Assembly: GCF_964340395.1 (NCBI RefSeq)
Contig: NC_135549.1
Location: 12,496,342 to 12,560,341, forward strand
Source of the DNA: Glandiceps talaboti
Lineage: Eukaryota; Hemichordata; Enteropneusta; Spengelidae
DNA length: 64,000 bases
Reading direction: 5' to 3'
Part shown: piece by piece, positions 26,122-37,469 of the stretch
How positions within the stretch are numbered: position 1 is the stretch's first letter
Layout of the letters: each line of letters starts with the position of its first letter
Program-made: the position numbers and the translations under genes
Notes under the pieces: generated by a model
Told to the model about the DNA's origin: nothing
Databases searched by the model: none
Seen by the model: only the letters and a program-made list of their open reading frames with translations

Positions 26122-28031
26122 AACGATAACAAACACAAGCAAGCGTACAGCAAGTAATATAACTTACATATAAGAACGACAAAAATATCGACAAAATATT
26201 GGTATTTCAGTCGTAGAAGCGTTTGAGGCGACTACATTGTAAATAATACACAATGTTAAATGTAGGATTATCACGCTGGATAGTCGCTACTAGCAAGGGC
26301 TAGCAGTGTAAAGTCATTGGCATCCCAATCTACAACAAAAAGGGACTATGCCTCGTGAGAAATACTTTCTTCTAATTTAGCTATTTCATTACAACATTGT
26401 AAGCGTAAATTGTTGCGTTGGAAAGTTGTGCTAAAAATGCACAATATCGAACTAAGAAAGAGCCCCCTTGAAATATAATGTAGTCACTGTACTATCTTCA
26501 TACAGAAGTCTTTTTGATTATGTACAGTTTATAGAAAATGTCAAATAATGCACCACATCAAGTGGAAAACCCCCAACCCCCCACAGCCCCTCAATATAAC
26601 ATACCACTTACACCCCAAATATACTTATGCTTGTATATACAGTACCGTTCTCCTAAGTACTGTGAGTGAAACTACGGCAAATAGTTCTCATATGATTTCG
26701 TTCCAGTTTCCTACAGTGATACACATTTTGTTCAAAAAAACGACAAAGTATGATTTATCAGTAGGAATACATATTTTTGATTTTTTTTTGGTATATGTCT
26801 TTCGAAGTACAGTTCACAAGAAATGTTCCTATAGATTAAAATGCTCCTGACATCACGTGACATGACTCACCAAAAGACACAACCCTTTAGTACTGGAAAC
26901 TTGTACATTGTCTCATTGGATGATATTATGTCCGTCTGTCCGACGTCACTAGTTTTGGAATGACTGGTCATCAGTATTTCAAAAGACATGACATGAAACA
27001 ATACAAAGAACTTGAGCGACTTAGAACCATCTCAAAAAAATAAATACGTGTTTAAAACATATTAACCACTATGTACCATGGTCTCGGTTATAGAGCACAC
27101 TGAAACGACTGCTTTTACCGTTCTTGTCAATAAATGACACAAAACAAAGTTGAACGTAACTATACAAAAAAAAGTCGATGGTTACACTCCCCCGCATTTT
27201 CTCTGCATCACTGGTCATATGCTAGCTTAAATATGTCATTAAAATGTATTCAAAACGCAGAGAAAATAATACGAGGAAGAATTGAAGGCAGTGGAGTTTT
27301 CCCTTGTACAATAACCATCAACATCAAAACTCTTGGCAAAAATATGTTTGCACCATCTGACTGATTTCAGGAATCGTTTGAACTCACTTAAAAAAAATTA
27401 TTTCCGTATAAAACAGGAAACGGTCAATATTTTTGAGGAAAAAAAGCAGATATTTCATACAATGTATCTCCAAGCAGTGTACTGAGTTCAAGCATGCCAT
27501 TGTATGAAGAATAAAAATGGAAATGAAAACGTAAATGCTAGTGGTCAAGCAACGTTCCTTTTACAGTGCTGCTTCATAAGCTTACTGTAGAACACATTGG
27601 ACCCATGCCAAACATCTCTCACTCACGCAAATCATACTCACGTGCATTACAAACTTCACCTGTCCTTCATTACAAACTTCACCTGTCCTGGCAACTTCTT
27701 TAACATACGTTACACAACGAGCAGCTTACAGTAATATATATCTATATATATATATAATTTGACGCACGCATAAATACACTTTTTCCACACGATGGAATAC
27801 ATCCGAATACCGATTGTCTGGTTGTCTTTTTTGATGCTGTCTGCAAAGTTAAAGTGTACATTTTCGTGCCCCCAACCCCCAATAAAAATACCTACATTGT
27901 CATTGTGTCTATCATTCAAATTGCACATTTTACCATAATCTTTAAAGGGCAACCAGACAATAACAGCTTTCAGATGGATTCATACACACAAAGGGAGGAT
28001 TCAAATGAGGAATTGTTTTTTACAAAAACAC
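26122..28031 (-). other. Probable SLC16-gene 3' UTR
   Basis: Between the transporter stop and the candidate poly(A) signal there is no recognisable coding exon. A 22-base duplication (CATTACAAACTTCACCTGTC) occurs near 27650-27690. Confidence 0.4.
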
Positions 28032-28273
28032 TTAAACGGTTGTAATCATGAGTTGCAGCATTTCATCAAATCGTGGATCATCGAGTTTATCTTCCTCGTT
28101 TTCCACCAAAATGGTTGGGACATCTTCTTGTTGGGCTTTCTTCTCTTCTTCTTTTCTCTGACCTCTCTTGCTAAGACGAGGAACGAAGAGCATGAGGAAC
28201 GTGGCTAAAAATAACCATACGCCACTCAGGTAAAATGCGCTGTCGTAAATACCGGTTATGTCTCGCATCCATC
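28032..28273 (-). CDS. SLC16 exon 6 (helix 12 and tail)
   Basis: Phase 1 in. It encodes GWMRDITGIYDSAFYLSG, the last helix, RLSKRGQRKEEEKKAQQ and ends MLQLMITTV with TAA at 28032-28034. Confidence 0.92.
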
Positions 28274-31200
28274 CTGAACGGGATAAAATAAAGAAAAATA
28301 TACATTAGAAATAATCTCTGACGTTTGATTAGTTGCCAAGCGCTTCTACATGTAAATGAAATATATGGTAAAGTCTGTCGGTTTCTCTGTCTGTCTCTCT
28401 GTCCTTCCCTCCCTTTGGATTCCATGCCTATAACTGGACACAAAGTGAAGGCCAACATTAGGACAGAACGAGCGCCACTCATAAGCTAGTATAGAGCCTT
28501 CTCGCCTCCTCTCTCCTTCCCTATGACCCGCCCGTGTTTGAGTAAGAATACGTTTTTACTCACCTCCTAGTGGAGAACCAATGATGTGACCAAGACCTTG
28601 GAGTTGGAAGGTGAAGGCAGAGGTCGTTCGGAATTTCTCGGGACCAAAATATTTAGCACATATTACAGGTATCATAGTGATGTAGGAACCCATGAAAAGA
28701 CCAAATATTGTGGATGTTACCATTTGACCTGAAAACCAAGAGAAGTATAGACATTTCAACACGGACAATCTTTACTTTAACAAATGTTACAAAATTACAA
28801 TTAGTTCTCTTATTGGCAGTGGATATGACCAATCTCGGACAGTGGCTGTTGGTACATTGAAAGAAAACGTGTTTATGTATGCAAGAGACGAATCAATCAA
28901 TATCTCTTGACGTGTTTCGCAAGGGTTTTTATCCGGTTGTTCAGCCATACTGTTCGTTTATCCGACATTGGTCCAATGTTCAACAACTGCATTCTAAGGA
29001 TGATGTCTCCATTTATCCCAGGTGGTTTCCAATTAACACTATACAGCTAAATGATTACATGAATATGACTTAAGTGCTAAAGGATAAACAAAATTACATA
29101 TCTATAATGCAAATGATTGTTAATGTTCCTGACGCCAGACCAGTAGACAACTTCTGATTTTAAGAGTAACTTGTCAGGTTACAAAGTCGCTCTTTTTAAA
29201 TTTATTTTCATATCCCACTCTATGTTAATTATCCATGAAATTTGCCGCCACGTATAAATTTGTTGTCACTTTTCCGTTGTAAAAAGTTATGACGGCCAAA
29301 ATATAACATCGTGTTATGTTGTCTCGGAAAATCACCCCTCCCCAATCTGATTAAAATCTGATGTAGTGAATACCGCTCGATTTCTTTATTTACCTTTAAT
29401 TCCTTCGTTTATTGTCGTTTTTTCCCGATTTTTTCGTTCCTTGAGTAAGGAGGCGCTCAGTCAAGGAGTAAAGAAATCGACAACAAACTACAATAAACAA
29501 GGAATTACAGGTAAATAAAGAAATCGAGCGGTATTTGCTATATCAGATTTTAATCAGATTGCCCCCCCCCCCCCAATCCATCATCTTTTTTGAGTGAGAA
29601 TATTCATAGCTGCTACTGAGAAGTGGCAAAAGTCCCAAATGTACCAACAAATCTTGTCAAAAGTTGATGGCAAATCAGAATTCGTCTACTAGTAACTGGT
29701 AAATATGCTGCATTGACCTGCAAAGTAAAATGTTGTAGAATATTTCCTATAAATTACAGAAAAATTACTTGACAGAGAATTGATTAATTACTGCATGGTA
29801 AATCTATGCTGAAAGAGTTGGCATGACGTATGAAATTATCTGTTAATAAAAACTTGTGTCGACTTGAGTCAGACAGACTTGAGTCAGTTGTCATGGGGAA
29901 ACTCCGACTCCTCCGTGATGCGATCCATGACTACTAAAGGAGCCTAATCATGACATTCCTACCTGCATAACTATATAGAAAGACGCTGGCGATAGCGCAC
30001 ACTCCACAAATAAAAGTTGACGCACTGTATACGAATAACGGTTTTACACCGTTCACGTTGCCTAAACCTCCAAACAACACACGTCCAATACTTTGTGTGA
30101 TACCCATGAACGCTACGAGTGAAGAACCTTCGGAGTCTGGGAGACCATAGTCACGTGCTCTTTTGACCTGAAAATATAGTAAACAAAAGGGCCATCCAAA
30201 AATGAGAAAACAAAAGATGGTGATGTGATATGCTGTCCGTCATGTAAACAGTCGTACGTAAGACGTAGGTATAAGTAATACACATTTTAATATAGTTCGT
30301 GATATGTTTAGTGATATCTCGAGGAACTGCAATAAAACATTCACTGTAGAAAATACACACGTACAGATTGAATAAACAAACAATTCAAGTGCATAAGGTC
30401 ATACAACAGCATGGTTATCAGTAAGATAGGTATTAGCATATAGATGGACATTCTGAGAGATTTATAGAAGTTCATGTGCATGGAAAAGTGTATCACTGTA
30501 ACCAGTTGTACATACATGTGATACGCCAAAATCTGGCAATATGAACGACACCATGTTCATAAAAGGCTGACACATGTATAGCATAGATGTATATGGAACG
30601 AACAAGTACGAAGGGTTGCTATGACAACATTTCAATTGATATCACGTGAGTAAAACTGATTTCGAGTGTCCATGTCACAGGAAAAAAATCTGTAAAGTGT
30701 AAATTCTAATATGGTAAAATGTTAAATGTGGTCCATCATATCCAAAAACGTCCCACATACACTATCGATTGGTATATATATACTGAAATAAAAACAAAAT
30801 AACTAGATACGACCATGGAAACATTCAGATAGGAAGCCACCAAGACGTGTGTTGACTAGTACTAGTACTGTAAGTATAATGCTCACAGTTTGAACTGGAT
30901 GAGTTAGAGATCATGGATGTATTACTGAGATCATTAATACATCCACGGTTAGATTTGAGGTGGGTGAGTTATACATATCAGGAGTGTATTGTAACTGACG
31001 TCACTATTACATCCATGGTTTATAGATAAGTGTATTACTAGAAACAACGCGCGGGTATATAAACTAAACCCCACCATGCACACTAACAATAACACTATAA
31101 AGACAAGCTGTTATGGAATATCGCGAAATAAATTTGGGATAGAAAAGAAAACAAGATGCTTTTAGTTGTTCCTCTTTACCAAGCCATCTTTTTTTTTTGT

Positions 31201-34200
31201 TACCTCAAAACTAGTTGGACTGTTCACAAAATCACCAACAGGGGGTAGTCAGGGTAGATACTTGAACTCTAGCTTTGCTTGTAAATGAACTGCGGCACTT
31301 GATAAGTGGTAGGTAACTTCAAGTTCATTCATTGGCCAGCGGAGCGGAACCCTCCCGCCTTGTCATGTAGGTCTATATTCTCACTCCCGGGACTGTCATG
31401 GCTTATATAGTCCGCTTGCGAAGTTCTGCTTAGACAACGCCCTCTAGCGGTCGTTCCTTGGAACTACGTACACGGTAGATAAATCAGACCACTTCGAGTT
31501 GAAATTTTTCTCTTGGTATTTCACGTGTCGGTTTTTAGCTGGACTCTTGAGAAAGAGAGAAAGATCACAAACAATGAAACTAGTCCTTGAAAACAGCTGT
31601 AAACCAAACAATTAGTATGGTGATTGTGCATGTAATTATACAGGATTCTAAAATGTTAAAAACTTACCATGTGAGATGTAACAATGGCATGTCCAGAATA
31701 GTGAAAGAGGAAACACACTTGAATCACAACGAAACAAGGATCCTTCCAAAGACTGAAGTCCATCACTTTATTCACCATTTTACCACATTTTATAATTCCG
31801 TTTTTAACTTTCTTCAGACAGGCCTTGATCTTGTACAACCTGGACTTCTCAACCAGAGCATCTTCTGGAAGTTCAATGTAGTGTAGTTTAGTATTGTCTG
31901 GTTTCTGTCCATTTTCACTGTCACTTTCGCTCTCTGAGGATTCATCTCTATCAGGGGGCATCCAGAGGAAACCCGAGCCGCCGTAGGAAAGTTCTGCCAT
32001 CGCTAGAAGTGTCGATTGGGCGATAGCCTCCTGTTCTTCATCAGGCTCTGATGATGCTATACTGCTTTCACTGTCACGATGTACCCAGATTTCATGACCT
32101 CGTGTAAATGGTAAATAATTTGAAATAAAGTTATGACTACTGTGTTTAATACTATTAGATTTTCCTAAATCGTTCTTTTCCAACCTGAACGTGTTCTTTG
32201 TATTTTTGAAGTAATTTTCCGAATTGATGCCGTTATACTTGTCACTTTCTTCATTCGGCTGTACCCAGATGTCATCGTTGAAAACACTGTCGTCTTTCAC
32301 ATAGTCATCACTTCCCTTCTTTGACTTCCTTTTCTTCTTTTTCTTTAATACTGGTTTCAATGGTCGCAATAGAGCTGCGGCTACACACAGGTTGAGAGTT
32401 AGGCCACTAAGAATCATGAAGGTACCCCTCCAGCCGTATTTTTCTTTGAGCGTTTGCATGATCCACGCCATAGCGAACTGACCGATACCCGTCCCAGCTA
32501 GTGCAATACCCATGGCGATTGAGAGTCGTTTACGGAAATATCTGCCGACCATCACGTAGGAGGGAAGATGCGCAAAGCTGTATCCTATGCCTGTTGAGGA
32601 ATAACAACGTCAAGTGAGTTACGTCATGTTCGTTATTCAGGAGTAAATACCATGGCAACCATAAACAAGTAGCAGAGTGTCGCACCGTTGCTAAGCAACC
32701 ATGGTGAACCTTGGTTTGCTGATCATGATCCACAAGTCTCGGAATGAGCAACCCTTGCCTCCTCTATCTAGTTTACTTATTTTCGTATGCAACTAGGACC
32801 GCCATCCTCTACGTTGGTCAATCTTTCTTTCTCATTGTTTATCAGTAAGGCCACCCACCCCACCCTCGCCACTCAACCTTCGTAGGTTCAATATTTAGTC
32901 CTCTATTTATCCCTTCTATCATTCTCTCGATCAAACGACATGAATAGACACGCCTATCCATTATGCTACAGTCTGGCGTGTTGTTACCACGTGATCATAG
33001 GATGTAAAACCACCTGTTGATGCAAGGCACAACTTACCTAATAAGACTCCATACGTGAGGTAGAGTTGAGTCAAACTGGTTGTGAATGCACTAGCCATTA
33101 GTGCAGCCGAAGCAATAACCCCGCCAACCATAGCAATGCGTCGATGGCCATATCTCTCCGCCAGATAGGCAGCGAACGGATTTGTTGAGACCGTAACCAT
33201 GAGCACGATCGAACCTACCCATGCTGAAAGAAGAACAGAAAAGAGAAAAGGGCGCAACACATTAGTATAAATTTATCATAAGTACGACCATACAAGGTTA
33301 TGAAACAAGGCTTCACAAAGTAAAAACAAAACTCTGTGAAGCTCTCATTTCAAGTACCCCGTGTGACGTTTTTCGATTTTACGTCTGTTCATTAAAATGC
33401 AACTCACCGCTCCAATCATGAAAGTCGACGTGGTATCATCTGGACTCAGAGAAAGAAAAAAAAAACAGACAAAAGATGGAGACATTTTAATAAGAGAGTT
33501 CCATTACTTGGAATGGTGTACATAATGATTTCAAATGAAAGCGTGACTGTAAAGTGTAATAAGTTAAATGTACAAATGAGACAATACATACACACAAAGA
33601 GCCAAATGCTTGTACGAAATACGCGTATCAAAAGTTCCGACAGAGCCAGTATGCCGGTAACTTTACGTTGCGCATGGTGCACTTTAGACGTACTTACGAC
33701 GCGCTCACAATACTTTATATCAACTGAGAATCGGTTCTGATCTGTCATTTCAACGGATATCGATTCATCAATTTCACCATGTGCATACATTTCGATAAAA
33801 GACGAAAACCAGACTTGGTGGAACACATCCAAACAATGTCATTCATTTATTGCAAACGTTATTAAAGTTAATTATAATAAACTCGTGTCCATACACAGTC
33901 TATATCGAGAGTTAGTTACAGTTTAATATGTTCATTTCACTTCATATCTGGTCAAGGCGAATATGATCACGCCATTAATACAAACACACAAGTTTTACCA
34001 TGTAAAATAAGTACAATATTAAAATGGTTGATACAGTACTTTTGAAATAAAAAAAATATACAAGTTATACAGAGTGAGTGATTAGCTACTCTCAACCCTC
34101 CCCGACAGTACGATGAAAGGGACGTGAGAGGGGTTTTTCTTTACGTTAATTAACAGTGAAGTGTTCTAAAGCATACCTGTTTCCATCTGGGCCACTACTT

Positions 34201-34576
34201 ATACTTACATATCCTTGTCGCAGGAATTTTTACGTAACTTTTGTCTCCACAAAATTAACTGGACTGGCCAGATGTACAATACTGATGCTTGAATACATTG
34301 CACTGTGGTTACACTTAGGTGGCACGGGAAATATGATTTCCGGATATAGCCTAAAATAGTGAAATACTTCGTTATAACTTGTCCATAAACCTTAAGTGTA
34401 AGAAAGGAAGTCTTCAGATATCACGATTCACCCATCGACTTGACAATGTGATATTAATCTCACAAACGTTGTTCAACGATCAATAGATATATTAAAATTA
34501 GTTTGAAGTTTCCTTGCGTGAATTTTACGTTTTTTGGTATTCACGTGTCGTATCTTGTAAACGCGATGAAATCTGA

Positions 34577-34638
<62 letters not shown>

Positions 34639-37188
34639 TAAAAAGAACTTGAATGACATTGTGTCGTTTTTCTATTGATCAACATCTCATACAGCTCATC
34701 CCATTTAATTAGTATCTCGTTGTAAAAGCCATTTCACCAATGAATGTCCATGTACTGTGTTTTTCCTTGATTCGATAGCTAGTTGTTGCTCAATACAAGT
34801 GAACAGTGCTCTCAGTCATCAGTGCATAGAAAAAAATCTGCCGTACAATGTCATTTCCAAAAATAAATTACAACGTCAAAATATCACTTCAAGTGTGAAA
34901 GCTAATTGGAGCAACAGTCAAACTTACAACCGAAGCTACGAAGTACAGTACAGTCAAAAGTGTTTAAAACAGAGTGACATTTATCATAAAGAAGTAAATG
35001 TTTTCGCTGTCAAACTATCGTTTCAAAATGCAATAATAGGAATTCCAATCATTATCACTCGTTGCGTTATATCGCTGAGTTTATGATTTTTAATGTTTTC
35101 AACGCTCAATTGTTGAATTAATAACTACATTTTTATCAGTCTTTAATACAGAATTAATACGCATCCAGGTTTTGTCATTTTCTCGGAGGACGTTTCAAGT
35201 TAAGGGAACGTTTCCTAGTTACACCGAGTTTAAAATGAAATCGCCGCGAAAATAGTAAAAGCTCGACATGCGAATTACCGTGAAACCCAATGATTGTTGT
35301 GCAAAAAAAAAATCAAATTTGGCGTTCAAAATCGCAATTCACGGTATTCATCATCAACAAGTGAGGTTAAATTTGTGCCTCATTGGATTTGAATGTTGCT
35401 CCGCTTAACTCAATACAATTGGTTACAAAATCTATACCAGCAATTCTATATCCATCTTGACTGCCCCAACCAGCTCGTAACCATCATGATCACATTTACA
35501 CCACAGTGAGCATTCCTGTTCAGAGAAGGACAAATGTGAGCGTTCCCGCCAACTATAGAATATTTAAACACCAACACCCCACCCCCCACCCCACCCCCCA
35601 CCCCAACCCCCTCCCCCAAGTAAAAATTACACACTCTCTATACAACGGTTCATACAAGCAAGTACATTACTAACTCGTAGATGGGAGCGACTACTTTCTA
35701 ACCGACTGTCCACACTTTTATAAACTTTCGACAAAAGCACAATTTATGACTTCACTACCAATGAAATTAATGTTTGGTAAAAATTATCAGAAGTTTAATT
35801 AATTATCCATTTTCGAAACCTGGTTAGACATATGTTAATCAGCTTAATTTATCACGAAGTTTGTACGTGTCATAGTAGTTAGGCCACTCCTACATCGAAT
35901 CATGCTTGTATCAATAGCAAGCTATCTAATTTGCATACAATGCCTATCGGAAGCGTTGAGTATTGCATATACTTATCATATGCAGTCACAGGAATGCTAG
36001 CTACTCTTGTCAAAACACCTTTAGTCACCATGACTTTTTCGGCTTCATTGTAAATACACTAAGAATGAATTTTAATTGCCTATATCATCTCAACACAATG
36101 ATACTGTCATGATTCAAGTTTTGAACTCAGATTAAACCCTTTGTCTGCCGTATTGAACGATTGGAAATACGGGAAACTAAATACAATTACAAATGCTATT
36201 GGCATATAACGGTGCAGGTGACAACGTAATTTAATATGTCGCATTGGGCAAAAATGGCAGTCGGCTTGGAAACGCTTCTCGCAGCCTTCGAATACCTTAA
36301 TAGTATCAAAATGTTGCGGAGTTAAAATTTCAAGTTGACATATTTGACTTTTCTTGTGCACGGCACGGACAGGCATACCTTTATCACGAACAAAGGTTTC
36401 TGACTTGTTTGTCACTGAAAGATCGACGTGCGCATGCGTATAAATACTTAATAAGCTACACAATTGAAACGGGGTAGGTGGGCGTGTTTTCATCGATAGC
36501 CTGAACAGCTGAACGGTTTGACAACCAGCTGATTGCGGTGAGTTTTCGCAATCTCCTGAAACTGGGTAGGCTAGGCGCTCAGTGGCATGACTGGTGCTAG
36601 CTCGCGTCCGAATTTTGCGCTGTGCAACAAATTTATTCCTGTGACAATGACCAATACACACCATTCCCTCCACCAAACATTAAAATGATCGTATATAATA
36701 TCTTACCTCCACAAATAAAAATATCCACATAATTCTTTGAAATTTACATTTCAATATAATTATATATATATATATGTATATAGAATGGTTTCCAGGTTTT
36801 GACGGACATATGAGTTCTCAGGCTAAAAAGTGTCTTTTTTAAAAAGTGAACTAGAAATATACATTTTTTAATGCAAAGATACATTTTCTTATTAGGTTTA
36901 GCGCATAATAATCTTACCAATAAAGTTTGACCGACAATTTTTTTTTGCCATCCTGGAATATATCCTGATTAACAATAATTATTTAAATAAAAAAAATGTA
37001 TTCTTACCTGTTTCTGCTTGTGATCCTCCAAATGCATCGAGCAATGCAACGTATAGAACGCCGAAGGAGAAAAATCCTCCTGCGACGATCATGAAAACGA
37101 CGAACATTGCAAGGACGACGAACCATCCCCAACCACCATCTGGGGCTTTAAAATGTCTGTGATCATGATGCCTATTGCACTTAGACAT
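28032..37188 (-). CDS. SLC16-family monocarboxylate-type transporter
   Basis: Twelve-helix major-facilitator transporter of the plasma membrane; SLC16 members carry monocarboxylates or related small solutes. Exons on the minus strand: 37188-37008, 33223-33038, 32590-31668, 30167-29963, 28728-28564 and 28273-28032, 633 residues. Family signature PDGGWGW sits at residues 16-22 before helix 1. The second signature reads GRYFRKRLSIAMGIALAGTG. EKYGWRGTF precedes helix 6. A long hydrophilic loop (about 200 residues, Lys-rich then acidic/serine-rich) separates the two six-helix halves, as usual in the family but longer than average. The second half has DYGLPDSEGSSLVAFMG, GRVLFGGLGN, KYFGPEKFRTTSAF, GSPLGGWMRDITG. 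The C-terminus is hydrophilic. The loop and helix 1-6 wording lean to the MCT12/MCT14 side; substrate cannot be told. Confidence 0.93.
28564..28728 (-). CDS. SLC16 exon 5 (helices 10-11)
   Basis: Phase 1 in, 1 out. It encodes STIFGLFMGSYITMIPVI and QLQGLGHIIGSPLG. Donor GTGAGT. Confidence 0.92.
29343..29568. mobile_element. Palindromic MITE, relative of the 18850-19192 element
   Basis: Starts CCAATCTGATTAAAATCTGA and ends ATCAGATTTTAATCAGATTG. Arms of about 100 bases share the TATTTACCTTTA core with the 18.9-kb copy but diverge elsewhere. It lies in SLC16 intron 4, next to a C run. Confidence 0.85.
29963..30167 (-). CDS. SLC16 exon 4 (helices 8-9)
   Basis: Phase 0 in, 1 out. It encodes VKRARDYGLPDSEGSSLV, then GRVLFGGLGNVNG. 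Acceptor TTTTCAG, donor GTAGGA. Confidence 0.92.
31668..32590 (-). CDS. SLC16 exon 3 (helices 4-7 and large loop)
   Basis: 923 bases, phase 1 in, 0 out. Begins GIGYSFAHLPSYVMVGRYF and ends GHAIVTSHM before GTAAGT. Contains the whole central cytoplasmic loop with KKKKKRKSKKG and an ESSESESDSENG acidic patch. Confidence 0.94.
33038..33223 (-). CDS. SLC16 exon 2 (helices 2-4)
   Basis: Phase 1 in, 1 out. It encodes AWVGSIVLMV, AERYGHRRIAMVGG and LTQLYLTYGVLL. Acceptor CTTTCAG, donor GTAAGT. Confidence 0.92.
33224..37007 (-). other. SLC16 intron 1
   Basis: No recognised exon. Contains (TA)n at 34579-34635, CCCCA-rich sequence at 35569-35625, and a 189-codon minus-strand ORF (36107-36676) without recognisable domains. 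An NRF-1-like GTGCGCATGCG next to TATAAATA lies at 36429-36446. Confidence 0.6.
34579..34635. repeat. (TA)n microsatellite
   Basis: Uninterrupted AT/TA run. Confidence 0.97.
37008..37188 (-). CDS. SLC16 exon 1 (ATG, helix 1)
   Basis: Starts MSKCNRHHDHRHFK, then APDGGWGWFVVLAM. Ends phase 1 at donor GTAAGA. No upstream in-frame ATG is needed, because the signature lies at the usual distance from this one. Confidence 0.93.
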
Positions 37189-37423
37189 TTTGGCACAATA
37201 TATACTATATGCAGCGAAAATGGAAAAGAGCCAAATCTATTCCAGTAGTAAATAGATCCGCTTTTTCTCTAGATAAGAATTTAGGACAAAGGCCGTCGCC
37301 GTGTCATTCCTCCTAGTGCTTGCGCCAAATGAATCTCTATGCCGACTTTCGCAATCTCTCTCTTTCCTGAACAGGGAAAACTGGTTCTCACTGGTTTTGA
37401 CTGATCGGCCGGTTTGCTCTGCT

Positions 37424-37469
37424 TGTTTATATGGATCAGCTGAGAGGAGCTCACTAATGCGCATGCGTG
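37424..37469 (-). promoter_or_regulatory. Candidate core promoter of the SLC16 gene
   Basis: On the minus strand an NRF-1-like palindrome (CACGCATGCGCAT, 37457-37469) is followed about 25 bases later by CATATAAACA, with TATAAA at 37426-37431, about 240 bases before the ATG. A start near 37400 would give a 5' UTR of about 210 bases. Confidence 0.35.
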
